DNA from: Fragilaria radians
Lineage: Eukaryota; Bacillariophyta; Fragilariophyceae; Fragilariales; Fragilariaceae
Reading direction: 5' to 3'
Assembly (NCBI GenBank): GCA_900642245.1
Contig: CAAAJI010000005.1
Span: 695,258-759,257 of the forward strand
DNA: 64,000 bases
The translations under genes were made by a program, and so were the position numbers. How positions within the stretch are numbered: position 1 is the first letter of the stretch; every line of letters starts with the position of its first letter. Shown one piece after another: positions 12,701 through 24,600 of this stretch. The notes under the pieces are model-generated. The model saw nothing but the letters and a program-made list of their open reading frames with translations, had not been told where the DNA came from and did no database searches.

Positions 12701-15700
12701 ACGATAAGCGTTCACACTGATCAACAAATTTTTCTTGCTTTTTTCCAGCTGAAGGGAATCTTTTCTAGACTTTTTTCAATGCCTTTCCCGGCCACGATAC
12801 CAATGTTCGATAAAATCATCATTCTATTGAAGTCTCGTTTTGTCACAGCACTTGGAAGTGTTCCTTTATAAACTTGAAATGCCCACTTTGTTGGTAACAA
12901 ATGCAAATAGGAGAGGGCGAGCCCAGAGTCTACTTTGGGATTCGTAATACCATTCCCACTCCCACCCAAACTTCTCTCAGCAAGAAACTTTAAAGTACTC
13001 TGGAAGGATCTTGCAAATGACGCTAGGTACTGGACATTTTTTCTCAATTCAGAAAATGAACAGGTTAAAACATTTGCCATCGTTAGGCATCCGATGCGGA
13101 GTGCCATAGCGTGTGCTCCTCGCTCAGTTAGGAGGTAATGAAGCTGCTGGGAGACTTGAAGATCGGAGGATTTCTTAAAAAGAATCAGTCCCATGGAATC
13201 AAGGCAGAATGCCACACATCCGACATGGGTCTCCTCGAGAGGAAGCAATAGCCCATCTCCCACGTACCACTCTGAATGTAAAATAGGTTTCTTAAAGGAA
13301 GCCTTCGAATTCGACTCGGATCCTGATAAAACACTGAAGTAATTTTGATTCCACGATTTCAAGAAGAGGCTATGTCGATTTAGTTCATCTCCAACTCCAT
13401 TATCAGCCATCATGAGGATGCGATCAATCGTCTCCGTCACACTTGAAAGTGAAGAAGCACGTGATAACATCATAGATGGGCATGCTGTAAGAACATAATC
13501 ATGAAGAAGCTGTGAAGCTCCAAGTGTCAACTTCATTTTAGATATTACTCCACCTTCATCAAAACTTTCATCACCTTGAGATGCCCGATTGCAATACTTT
13601 ACAAGGACTGACAGTACAGCTTCAGCTGCGTCACTGTCTGAAAGATTGCTTAGGGTTCCACTTTCGACCAAAAACTTGACTCCATCGTGACAGGTACAAT
13701 CATGATTTGTCAATATTAAATTGCAGGCTTCATAGCCAATGGTTGGAAACCATACTGAAGAAAACTTGTCCGTTCCCACCAGTAATTGTGTCGCTCGACG
13801 CGCTTGCTCGAAATGAGACTGAGTATCTTCTCCCTCCTTACCGAACTTCTTTCGAATAGATGAAATTAAAGAGCAAACAATGCTCGTAGGGACTTGTAAA
13901 TCGCTAAGTTCTAAAGGTGAAATAAATATGTCATGGTGCAGCTGGAGTCGCTGAACTCTTTGAAACGAATCCAAAAGATGTTCAAATGAAGTTGACTTAA
14001 GTGCATTAGATGAGATGTGCTCTTGAACGGTTTCGAGCACCAACAATGCCTTGCTAGAGAGGGATTTTGCGTATTCTGCGTCGGATTTTCGAAAATTTGA
14101 ATCGCGCATTATCTTACAGCAATCGAACAAAGTGAGTGAGCAAAATTCAAGCACCCTCTCCCACACGCTCATTGCTAACGCTGCTTCATCGGAAAAAATC
14201 GCACACATGACGGAGGCGCATGATTCAACAGGTCCAGAAATTATCGATGATTCAAGGAGCTGAATGCAAGCATCTTCTTTGCTAAGGTGCGTAAATGCGT
14301 TGCATAGTGTAAAAGCGTCAGACAAAGCATTCGGGTATGCTACGTGGCGACAAACATATGAAAGAAGCTTAATCGCATGTGAAGGATTATCTACTCTGAA
14401 AAGTTCCAACGCGGCATCACGTCCACAATAAGAAACAACTATGGCATTGATCACCAATAATCGTGTTGCTTCAGTCAATTCGGACTGCATAGTTAAGTCT
14501 CCTGCAGCCCAAGAAATCGCATCCCGAGATAGATCACCTATACATGGACTCGATGTTCCGCACAAGAGCGCAGCACGGAGAATGGTTAAGGTGATTTTGC
14601 ATTTCGAAGCGTCATGAATACAGCATCGAGCTATAGATGATGCTTCGATGAGCAATGATTGAGTAATGTCGATGGAATCACAAAGTTGATCACTATATTG
14701 AATCAAGATATCATCGAAGCTCACTTCAGCATCCCGACAAAAAGGTAGAATTTTTTCATGGAGCTGTTCCATTCTTGAATTTTCATTCATCTGATCTCGG
14801 GAATAAAGTTTGACCAATTCAAGGGCAAGATATTTTGTTCCACCTATCTTTACAAATTTACGCAAATCGGCATTCCGCATGCCGAGCTCTACTGCTTTTT
14901 GCAAGATTTTAGCATGTCGTAGTTTTATCGCGATGTCATCACAATCATCTTCATCAACTTGAATTGCCGATTTATGATGCTTGATTGCACCACCTTTCAG
15001 TCTTCCCAACTCCAGTATGGTCGGAACTGCTTGTTCTAGAATCTTTTTGTGCTTCCCGATTGACAGCGGCATTCCAGAGTCACTTGACCTAAAGCTCGTG
15101 CCTACTTCAATATTTCGAGGACTCAAAATCCGATAGTTAGATTCAACAAAGGGACAAAAAGAGGCAAAGCTAGCGAATGCTTTTGCCTTCAGTTGATTCA
15201 TGGCCCTATGGACGTGAACAAGTAAAAATATGCCCGAGTCGAGGTCAGGAAATAGAGAATCTGCAGTACGACATGTCCATGTAACGATAATTGGTAGCAA
15301 CTTATGGTTCACACTCAGACCAGAAATACCTGACAGTAGAAGTTCGACATAATTACGAGGATTTACGATGCTAGAAGGAGGCAAGGAAACAATAGCAGAA
15401 ACAATATGTTCAGGTGTCAAATACTTGTTTGATCGGTACAACGCATTAGCTGCACCAGATAATCCTTCAGTTAGCAATGCTATCAACAAGCCTGAGATAT
15501 CACGCACGGAATTGAACGGTGTCTCTAAGGGTGCATCTTCGTTGTCGAGGAGGACTATTAATGCATCCATTGCTTGTATAGTAGTGTCGATTTTTTGTAG
15601 CTTCTCACCGATTCGTTCCATAGCAGTAGGATGTACTTCAGCTCCACGAATAATTTGTGATGTCAAACGTAGTGCAAATTGAAATGACTTGATAGTGGGA

Positions 15701-17037
15701 GCGTGCCAATCCATTACGACATCGGTAGCTCTGAGCAAATTAGATACGGCTAATTCATTTGCATCTAAGTTTACTAGAACTTGCAAGCACAGTTGAGCAG
15801 TGTTCATTGTTTCAGGTGATATCTTGCCTCCCAGCAAGAATTCAAGACGCCTTAGAGAAATTTCCGATGGATGAAATTGTGAATAGTCTTGATCATAATG
15901 TTTGAGTCTGGCTAGCAAATCCTGAGCATTATCAAAACTATTTTGATGCGTAAGAAGGCGAATGCGGCCAACAATATCGTAGGGAGTAAATTCTCTGATC
16001 ATATCACCACTTCCTAAATATCGAAATGAATAGGGTAAATTAAGGAAGGCAAGAGTAGAGCAGGTAGTCGGGATTTGAAAAATTAAATGAGGACCATGAA
16101 TAACCGATTGCCGCTGCTCTTCCTTAATACAGACCTGAATCACTTGAATTGCATTTCTTGAAACTACAGCAATAGCCAAAGACGCCTGAGGAATGCAGGA
16201 ACGAAGGGGAGAAAGTAGAATCGGGGAATCATTTAGACTCATTTGACAATCAACACTCAATTGATTTACATTATACCAGGCCAGCGATTGCTCATGCTTA
16301 CTATTGACAATGCAAAAAACAAAGAAGCCAGTATTTGAAAATGAATGATGCTGTAGAGCCACACCCGCTCCTGGGTGGACGGAAAAGTCTTCCTTCCTGA
16401 CAAGAGTTACTTGAATATTATCGAAATCGAAAATGAAAAGTTCTCCTTCATAAGTAATAAGAGCGAATCGAATTGTTCCCATCTCTAAATACGAAGCCTT
16501 TATGTGAAGAACATTTTTGATCGGAAAGTTGACGGCATTAATGGTCATTTTACGAGTTGCATCTATAACAGTATCGTCTTGATTTAAAGCTGTACCATCG
16601 ATATTTGAGACAAGAATTATTTGACAAGTCTTGTCTGATTCTTCGTAGACAGTGATTATAAGAGTGTCTGCGCCTGAAGTTGCTGCAAAGTCAATATTCG
16701 CTACCCCTTTGTTTTTGCTGACCATCCGAGTAGCAAGAATCCTTCCATCTTTCCCTGAGAGTAATGCAACTGATCCCGCCATTGTCGATGCTGCCACTAT
16801 TGTACCATCCTCATTTGAGGTGATTTGTCCAATAGAGTGATCTAAAGTGGTTTTCCATGATATCCAATCTTCACCACCGTTCAAGACAGTTCCGAAAATA
16901 TTCTTTCCTTGGACTAGGGCATGCGAGCACAATAAGACATGCTCAGCTTCATCTGCAAATGTACTATCCCAAATATTTTCCTTGTCGTCGCATGGTAAAT
17001 GTAACAAGCGAAGTGTTGATGGCGAAGACATTGACAT
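9792..17037 (-). CDS. KNTC1: ROD/KNTC1-like kinetochore-associated protein (RZZ complex)
   Basis: Two long minus-strand ORFs abut in different frames. I join them through a 52-bp GT-AG intron at 12749-12800 (donor GTATCG, acceptor CCCTTCAG, phase 1), giving exons 17037-12801 and 12748-9792 and a 2397-residue protein. The intron contains the two stops that separate the ORFs. The protein begins with a beta-propeller-like region (about residues 1-340, repeated strand patterns such as GSVALLSGKDGRILA) and continues as a long alpha-helical solenoid. Around the junction, LALSYLHLLP, FNRMMILSNI and then FEPRRF resemble the order in animal KNTC1 (LALGYCTLLP, a YDKILAIS-type helix, FQP..F). In animals ROD forms RZZ with Zwilch and ZW10, recruits dynein and Mad1/Mad2 to unattached kinetochores and builds the corona. 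The start is ATG at 17037. NBAS, a structural relative of similar size, is the main alternative. Confidence 0.72.
12749..12800 (-). other. 52-bp intron joining the two halves of the KNTC1-like gene
   Basis: Read on the minus strand it starts GTATCGTGGCC and ends GATTCCCTTCAG. Removing it links ...TCG AAC ATT G with CT GGA AAA..., restoring frame with phase 1 on both sides and removing an in-frame TAG and TGA. The alternative is a single-base assembly error near 12740-12775. cDNA was not available, so the exact junction is inferred. Confidence 0.65.
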
Positions 17038-20000
17038 AGATATCTAAAGTATGCTTATCAATAGATATTGACGACAAAGAAAGATCATATAATCTCACGA
17101 TTTGACCGTTGTTCACTCTTTTCATATTCTTTCACCCTGCGGGTATTATAGAAAACCGTTTGGTAAGTAAAAATTTAAAAATTCAAACTTAAAAGCAACT
17201 GAGAGTAAACCATTTTTCGATGATTTTAACATTGTTGTAATTTTTTCAAAACCATTTGATGGTATTGACCTTATAAGCAGAGGATTTCGTGTAAAGAACA
17301 ATATAACTGTTTGAAATATCTTACTTATTGCAATTTTCATTTCAATGAGTAGTGTGACAATGATGTGATCTATCTGAAAATATTGACATGAATCTTGTCT
17401 CTAATTCTTATGGGGAGGTGGAGTGTAACTCAAAATTAATGGTTTCAAGTGAGGGTTTGATCAATCCAATGTCTTAAAGGTATACCTTTTAAATTATCTG
17501 ATCGTCGCCTTACCTATTTCCTGCAATAAAATGAATCAATCTTTACTTCGCGAACACAATGATATCCCTTTCCAAAATGAGTCTCAAACCTTGAGTTTTC
17601 GCAAGCATGCCAAACAGCTGAATATATTCTAAATTCTATTTTATCCCCAAAACAAAAAATCTGCGAAGGGGAAAGGGAGGATGAAAGCATAGATGTTGAA
17701 ATACCACATGACTGCAGGAATCGTAGAAACACAAAAGCATATGGAATCAACCTTAGGGTGATTAAAACTGGCGCTTAAGAGGAAATATGTGTATGCCGTT
17801 TGGGCTTCAAATCACTGTTTGTAACCAAGCAAATACAATCTCTCTATTCTTGCGCATGAACAAGGTAGAAACCGTTTCCAAACGATCCATTTGTAAAAAG
17901 GCTGCTAAAATATAGAGCTTAAAAAATATGCTAAAATATAGAGTTTAAAAAATATTCATAAATCAGATTTTCTTGGCAACATTCGAGATGATTCAGAAGT
18001 CGAGCAAAATTGGAAATTCTGTCAACTCCGTAAATCAGAATAATTAGCAATCCAAATGGCATTTAAAAGTAGTAGAATCAACACTCTAATTCTTAGCCAC
18101 GCAATAACTAATCAAAGTGCAGAATGTTGGCGGTAGAGGATTGGCCTGGTGATGTACAAGATTGAATCAGGGTGACATATTGCATGATTTACTTTTTGGG
18201 TTTACCAATTTGTTGCCGATCAAAACGTTAGTGAGGATGGTCTCTGTCATGCAAATTAAAGAATTTAAGGATCGGATTTAAACTAAAGTAGATAATGATT
18301 ATTCTCGGAATAGTCAGGTTAAATACATTTATAATTTTATTCTCAATGTAGTACAATAACATTGAGTATAAGCATGTCAGGAAGGAATATAAAATTGCCA
18401 CCACTAATGACGTGAAAATGTGAGCGTATAATATATATGCGAGCATACCAGTAGATCTATGCATAGTGCCGAGTGCTTCATGATATTTGATGCTATTACT
18501 GGAAACAAGTCTGAGTATCTTCAGCAAATACTACATGACCTCCTTCTACATATCTTCAACTGAGCAATAATACAGGAACAATTTGCAAGTAGATTATAGG
18601 ATAATAAGTCCACTTCATCTCGAGTCTTTCTACAATTTCATTAATATCAAATGTTCCCTCAAATGGTCTATCGCTATAGACCACGGAATCTCCGTTTCCT
18701 CTTCCAAATTGGGTTTCGCCTTGAAGCACAAAGCCTTCGTGTCTAGAACAAGCTTGATGACTCGAATCATTTCTTTTGGTCGCCAAACCCATTTAATATC
18801 CAAAATAATTATTCTTCAGTTCTTGAATAGTTTCTTGAATGCCTTCCTCCTACCATTTTTTTCTTGAATAGAGGCACAGAAAATCACCCAAATTCTAAAA
18901 AGATGGATCCCAAAGAACGAAAATATAATGACTCATTCAAGATACATTTCATGATGGACATGATTTCTTTTTGAGAGTAACTCACGATATCAATCTTCTG
19001 AAATGTAGATGATAAGCATTATAGTTCTGAATTTCCTATCTGGTGACTTTGGCTGTTCTTATAGTGTTAATGAAAAAGAAGTCGTAGTTCTTTTTAAGTT
19101 GAGTTTTTAGTGTAATACAACATTCACAGCCTCTGCTATGCTGTTTTCAACTTAAATAAGCACAGAAGGTTTATTTAATTGAGATCATGGTTGCATCGAG
19201 TGTGTCCAGAAATCTGCTCGTAGAACGCAACATAGCTGATGAGGAAGCTTTGCTACCATGAATAACCCATTTTTGTGACGACCCATTCTAGTTTGAGGAG
19301 AGGCTGTAATGACCATAAATCATTTAAATGTAAGTACTTCAGTCAGTGCGGTGTTTAGAATCCTCGCAGATTTGGAGAACGAAATGAAAAATGTCAAAAA
19401 TGAAACATCCAACCAGATGAATGTAGTCACATGATCAAATGATCATTTATGCTGATTATTATGAGGGTAAAACCATTCTTTGCTTCTTGGCTGCTATATC
19501 CTATTGTCATGATGAACTGCTTCTTAGATGCATGAGAACTTCGTAACCCAACTACTAAATAGTGTCACATCTGATCCGATCGATTCCTTCTTACCACCGA
19601 ATCCCTCCAGTTTATCCAGCTGGTTTGGATCAGAAGTACAAACTTGTGTCATTTTTTCCGGAGAATCTAATACTACCAAAGCAATCGAAGTATTCATTTT
19701 AGAGCCTAGAAAATCAGTTTAGTTTTGGGTATTGAAGGTATTGGCATAGCATTCGCCAACTATTTCACATAGAGTGCGAGTACAAGTGTCCAAAATCCCA
19801 TACCTTGTGTTTGTTCGATAAATGTTTGTGTAAGAAAATGAAAAACGTCGCTAGGGACATAAATCACAAACTGAAAATATTGATATCGCCATATTGATGC
19901 AGTCTAGCCTCGGTCAAATAAGTCGTATTGCAATGTAAAATAATAGTTCCCCTCCTTATTTTTCCAGCACATGAAACCGAAATGTTGTTTAGATTTTTCA

Positions 20001-20832
20001 TTGTAATCTATAGAATATTTGAAAACGTCTACCGAGTAGATGCTATGGAAATTCTCATTGCATTACATGGTTGAGAGCTCTGGCGCGTAAGTTAAATCTT
20101 CAATTAAATTCAAATATGCTCAAAACGTTGAAAGTTTATTGGAGAGTATCGCTTTGCATCCAGAAATGATCTTTCAAGCCTTTTATGCATAAAGTGTACT
20201 ATCTAATCTCTAGTGTATAACTATTTTAACTGGTATTAATAATATGGGTCCATAGCACTTTTGCAATTCTGGGATTACTGTTATCATATTGATGCTTTAT
20301 TTGTCTTTGTCTCAATTTTTTAAACTCTCATGCAAGCAAACAATACACAGAATTAAAGTGAACAGAACAATCATATTGTCTTTCCACCAACAGCAAGGTT
20401 AGATATGACTTCTTGACAACAACTTTGACTGTACAATACCAGCAGCATTCTTTTGCTGTTGCAGCATAAGCAACAGTATTGACCATGACAACAATTACAA
20501 ATCAGCAGGAATCTGTCTGAAATAAATCAGCTAGTACAAAAGTGACAACATCTATCTTTACAGTTTCCTGATATAGATGCTAAATCATTGGGATATTTGA
20601 GTCAGTCACAGAGACAGTCCTTTTGCTAGATTTGTATATTTTTGAAGACAACAATTTTTGCTTCATCTCATGATTAGCGTTGCAGATTTCTGACCGGGAA
20701 TTGGAAAATACTCATTTCTTGGCAACGTTAATCCTTAGCTAAAAAAACGTCTAGAATTTTTTCTCATGGACCAGCTAGAGCAAACGACCTAGCCAGTTCT
20801 ACAAACTACTACTACTCGCAGATAGACAAAAA
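17038..20832. other. Large divergent intergenic region, no gene seen
   Basis: About 3.8 kb between the divergently transcribed KNTC1-like and MCMBP genes. All open frames are short, AT-biased and lack recognisable motifs. A 26-bp tandem duplication lies at 17904-17955. The MCMBP promoter is at its right end. No RNA gene or transposon domain was recognised. Confidence 0.5.
17904..17955. repeat. 26-bp tandem duplication
   Basis: Two adjacent copies of GCTAAAATATAGAG(C/T)TTAAAAAATAT differing at one base. It is a recent local duplication in AT-rich spacer DNA with no evident function. Confidence 0.9.
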
Positions 20833-20843
20833 TTTGGCGCCAA
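20833..20843. promoter_or_regulatory. E2F-type site upstream of MCMBP
   Basis: The palindromic core TTTGGCGCCAA matches the consensus for E2F/DP binding (TTTSGCGC on either strand). Its last base lies 42 bases upstream of the MCMBP start codon, where a core-promoter or 5' UTR element would be. The plant orthologue of MCMBP was named ETG1 (E2F target gene 1), so the site fits conserved S-phase control. Binding is inferred. Confidence 0.72.
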
Positions 20844-20885
20844 CACAATAATATTTCACATTTTCAAATTTGACATCACAATAAC

Positions 20886-22552
20886 ATGGGAACGATTTCT
20901 TTTGATTTATCATCCATAAAGGACAAGATAAAGGATGGTCAAATGCAGCTAACTAATGATGAATATGCAATTTTGGAAAAATTGTTAAATGCATCGAAAC
21001 ATTCAAACGACCTCACTCACATGTCGAATGGATTTGTACGATATCGTGGTATGGTTCAAGACATGATGGACCCAGAATATGTTTTACTGGGAGACACGTT
21101 AAGGGAAAGCTCAGCAATTCCTGCAGAAGAAATCCGTGAGAGGCAACCGCTACTGGTTGTACCAATTCCATTTACCTCGAAATGGACGTGGGACGTCTCG
21201 AAGGAAGACAATTTCCCTGTTAACAAGTTTTCGACCAAACGGGAGCGGGATAAATCAGAGCAGGAATCTTGGTTGCCAAGCAAAAGACTTAATTCCAGAC
21301 CATCTCATACTTCCACAGATCTCTTTTCTGAAGGTACGATGTCAAATTTGACAAACGCCAAATGGTCATGGCCACCTGGTAATATGGGAAGCAATCCTCT
21401 AGACATCCCTTTGATCTGTCACTTTTACTACGACTTTCATGTGGTCCTAAGTTATTGCTAAATGATATTGTAGAAGTGATTGGGCTTATTGAATACCCAG
21501 AAGAAAATACTTTGGAAACGGAAAATCAATCACCAGATTGCGATTTCTTATCGGAGATGCATGTTTTTGATGGTAATGAGGCTTTCTCGAAAATTACCAC
21601 TATTCCTCGATTACATGCAATTTATCACCGAAAATTAGATTTTGATGAACTTTACCAGGGGGGAAATGATACGAAGCTTACATTAGTTCCGAGGCTAACT
21701 GAAATGCTTGGTTCTCAAGTGGCCGCAGAAGTAATTTGGATTTCGTTATTCTCCAAGGCAGAACGACGAGGCAACGATGCAATTTGCGGCAATAATTTGC
21801 ATCCTATTCGAACTCCCTTTGGTTCTACTCTAGGCTGCGCCTCCTTCAATCTATTGTGTCTGACTACTGGTGTATGTCATACGGTGGCGGCAGCATTATA
21901 CTCACTTTTACAATCTGTTTTCCCCGTTGTTGCTCGTATCAATCTCAAGGAAAAATTCTTAGCTCCGCCCATCAAGAAAGGCCCTCATCTCTTACCTTCA
22001 CAGCTTCAACTTCCTCAAGGTGCCGTAATTATTGTCGTGGATGATAGAAATGAGGATGAATTAGACACCAATGGCCTTGTCGAAGTCCTGCAATCTATGG
22101 TGTCTCATCATGTTATCCCCTACGGATTCGATGGAGGGATCCATGTCAATTTTGAAGCTGATTATCGCATTTTGGTCTTATCACCATTGACTCAGAGACA
22201 GGACCGTTATTTGCCTTGCACCCTAACTATGACCTTACGTCACGAACCGAACTTACCATTCGATTGTTCCTTGCAAGATAAAGATGCTCGAGACATACGA
22301 TCCTTTATTTCCAGATCACGGAGGAACAATACTTCATTAGGTCAGGAGGTTTTGACCATCGCCCAACACGACTTCGTCGATCGTCGTCAAGCATCTCGGG
22401 ATCATGACAAGAAGAGACTTGACGGTGAAGAAGATTTCCATCGATGGTTGACAATTACAAGACTTTGGGCAAGAAGCGAGGGACGTTCTGAGGCAACTGA
22501 AGATGATTGGAAGAATTCATTATGTTTAGATGATAATATGATGAATGCTTAA
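20886..22552 (+). CDS. MCMBP: Mini-chromosome maintenance complex-binding protein
   Basis: MCMBP (ETG1 in plants) binds MCM2-7 and helps store and unload the replicative helicase. The N-terminal half (from ATG 20886) has the family hallmark FVRYRGMVQDMMDPEYVL. The C-terminal half has SCGPKLLLNDIVEVIG, then HPIRTPFGSTLGCASFNLL and LKEKFLAPPIKK, and ends in the usual helical tail. The two halves are in different frames, so an intron or an indel lies between. The only frame-compatible GT-AG choice I find is 21341-21402 (62 bp, weak GTCAAA donor, CTCTAG acceptor), giving 534 residues with the join ...FSEGTI-HPFDLSLLLRLS. A stronger-looking donor at 21334 (GTACGA) gives the wrong frame. Identity is secure but the junction is not. 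The stop codon lies inside a short tandem repeat. Confidence 0.88.
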
Positions 22553-22601
22553 GCCAGAAGAAGATAATATGAGGAATGCTTAAACCAAAAGAAGATAATA
22601 G
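22532..22601. repeat. 31-bp tandem repeat across the MCMBP stop codon
   Basis: Units start at 22532 and 22563, with a partial third (GATAATAG) at 22594. The unit begins GATAATATGATGAATGCTTA and carries the TAA stop. Duplication of the gene's last codons has spilled into the 3' UTR. Confidence 0.85.
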
Positions 22602-24353
22602 TAAAGTTCTTACTTTGCCCACTGAATCAGATGTTTTTCATCATGATTATTGAGATTTCAGCCTTTTGTTCTAAATGTCATGAAATGTTGAAATGTTTTC
22701 TGGATCCGTTATGCTGCAGGATTTATTGATGATAGGAATTGGAAAAATGCTTTATACAACTTAACTAGTGTTGTGTGTGAATTGAAAGTCATCAGTGTGG
22801 ACCAGGACGGCAGAAACATCGTGAGTCAAATTATGCATGGATCATTGAAAATTCCTAAATCTAAGATATTAGATGAATTATCAACTGAAAGACTTCTTGG
22901 ACAGATCTCAAAATAAATTTGAAAAAAATCGTCGGAAAAGGTTTCATATGGAATCGCAAATTATCTCTTGACATATCCTCAAAGGGAGAGAGTTGAAAAA
23001 AGAAGCAAGTCCTTCGCTCCAGTACAGAGCATGAATTACCTGATAAACTAGAGCGTTCGAAGAATATGTGGGTGTGAAAGATATACAATAGCACGCTCCA
23101 TTTCAAAAAAACGGCCATCATCAAGGTCTATAACGGTTCATCGGATGCAACATTACAAAAAGGCTTTTTGACTTCATAAAAAAGATAATTAAAATTATTC
23201 AAAGTTCTAGACAATCATTAAATACATGTAAAAGACCAATAACATGGTTATTGTACCAGCTCACCAGCCCATATATCAAATTGCAAATGGGAAAACCTAG
23301 CATATCACTCGAAAATGGAATATGGCTTTTGTTCGACAAAATTTCAAACCTTTGGGAAAACAACAACAACCAAAGCAAAGGACAGATTCCCTCCTCAATT
23401 GCTCAATTCGAAATTTATTCCTGATACAAGAAATTTCCTTTTGTGGATGTATTGGTGTGCATTTCGTTTGAAAATCCATCAAGCAAAGAACATTTTCCAA
23501 TTGCAGCATCAGTAATACATTGAACTCTGATGAACAGAGACTGTCAGAGAGACCAGATTTTAAGGATCCCACTACTCATAGTGTGTTGTCAACTAAGGAC
23601 CAGCTCTAGTTCAGCTTAGATTGAAAATAGCGAAAATAGTGGGGAGAGAATTACATAGAATCCATGACTTGACCAAGAACAAAGAATAGATATGTTTAAC
23701 AGGTAGGAAAATCTACCATGAAGTATATGCAGAATAGCAGAACGTAATTCATGTAGCTTAACTGTCTTCACATAAAACTGTCATAATACAAACATTTCAC
23801 TAGGAAATGCATGCATAAAAATTCCAGAAAGTTGTCGAAACGCTGAACAACCAAAATGTAACAATAAGTTGATTCGATTTTTCATTTTGCATTGGAAAAT
23901 CAGCATTCATGATCATGCTATCAAACGCTGACTAGAACGCTAACAAATGTAACAATAAATAAGTTGATTCGATTTTTCATTTTGCATTGGAAAATCAGCA
24001 TTCATGATCATGCTATCAAACGCTGACTAGAACGCTAACAAATGGGGTCTGTAGACAGGCGCAAGTGAGGTTCATATCTAAAAATGCCATGCAACCGAAA
24101 TTGCAAACCCCTCATGTTATGATTTGACAGCTGACTTTACTCTAAATGGAAATTGCATAAAGCATTCTCCTGCAAGCCATGTCTAGGTACGTATGGCTTG
24201 CATGATTGGATGTTTAATATGCACCTATGCACAAGTTAGGAATATAAGAATTAAAGAAACGTCAAATTTAAAAGGCAACCATAGTAAATCACGTGTAAAA
24301 ATGAAATAATAGAATCCTCAATAAATAATGTAGACATCAAGCAACCATCAGAT
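22602..24353. other. Intergenic, duplicated DNA, no gene seen
   Basis: AT-rich region downstream of MCMBP with only unsupported short open frames (for example 22861-23124 and 23297-23572 on minus). A tandem duplication at 23854-24039 is listed separately. Confidence 0.45.
23854..24044. repeat. Tandem duplication, two units of 91 and 95 bp
   Basis: Unit 1 is 23854-23944 and unit 2 is 23945-24039. Both begin AAATGTAACAATA and end AGAACGCTAAC. Unit 2 has a 4-base insertion after ACAATA; otherwise they look identical. The start of a third unit (AAATG) follows at 24040. The near-identity implies a recent event. Confidence 0.92.
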
Positions 24354-24600
24354 GTGCATTGTCTGGTGCTGAGAAAGCAGGATATAATCAATAAGTCCAA
24401 TAAAAAAGAACACAAGAGTCAAATTCCTTATGAATATAAGGTTGGAGACCAAGGACTATTAGAGACACCCGGAATACTTCGGAAACTCTCAATACCTCAT
24501 ACGGGACCATATCCGGAAACGCAGGTATATAATAATGGCACTGTCCAGATTCAAAAAACAGAGCGAGTAAATATCTGCCAAATCTTTCATTTCCAATAAA
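24354..24600 (+). mobile_element. Ty3/gypsy-type integrase C-terminal fragment
   Basis: The open frame reads IPYEYKVGDQGLLETPG, then ILRKLSIPHTGPYPETQV, then YNNGTVQIQKT and ERVNICQIFHF. This is the order of the C-terminal integrase module of plant and stramenopile gypsy elements (Y.VGD.VLL, LRKL..P..GPY.V..V..NGTV.I). Only the last about 80 residues remain, so it is a truncated relic. An LTR would be expected just downstream, where the assembly gap lies. Confidence 0.72.

Noticed and set aside
9792..17037. Reading the KNTC1-like locus as NBAS or as two genes
   Set aside because: The local pattern at the junction fits KNTC1 better, and the second ORF lacks an ATG start of its own and is open into the first. 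NBAS remains a stated alternative.
21441..21451. An 11-base GT...AG segment whose removal would also restore the MCMBP frame
   Set aside because: Far below the size a spliceosome can handle. The alternative frame upstream of it (LSLLLRLSCGPK) also matches the family better.
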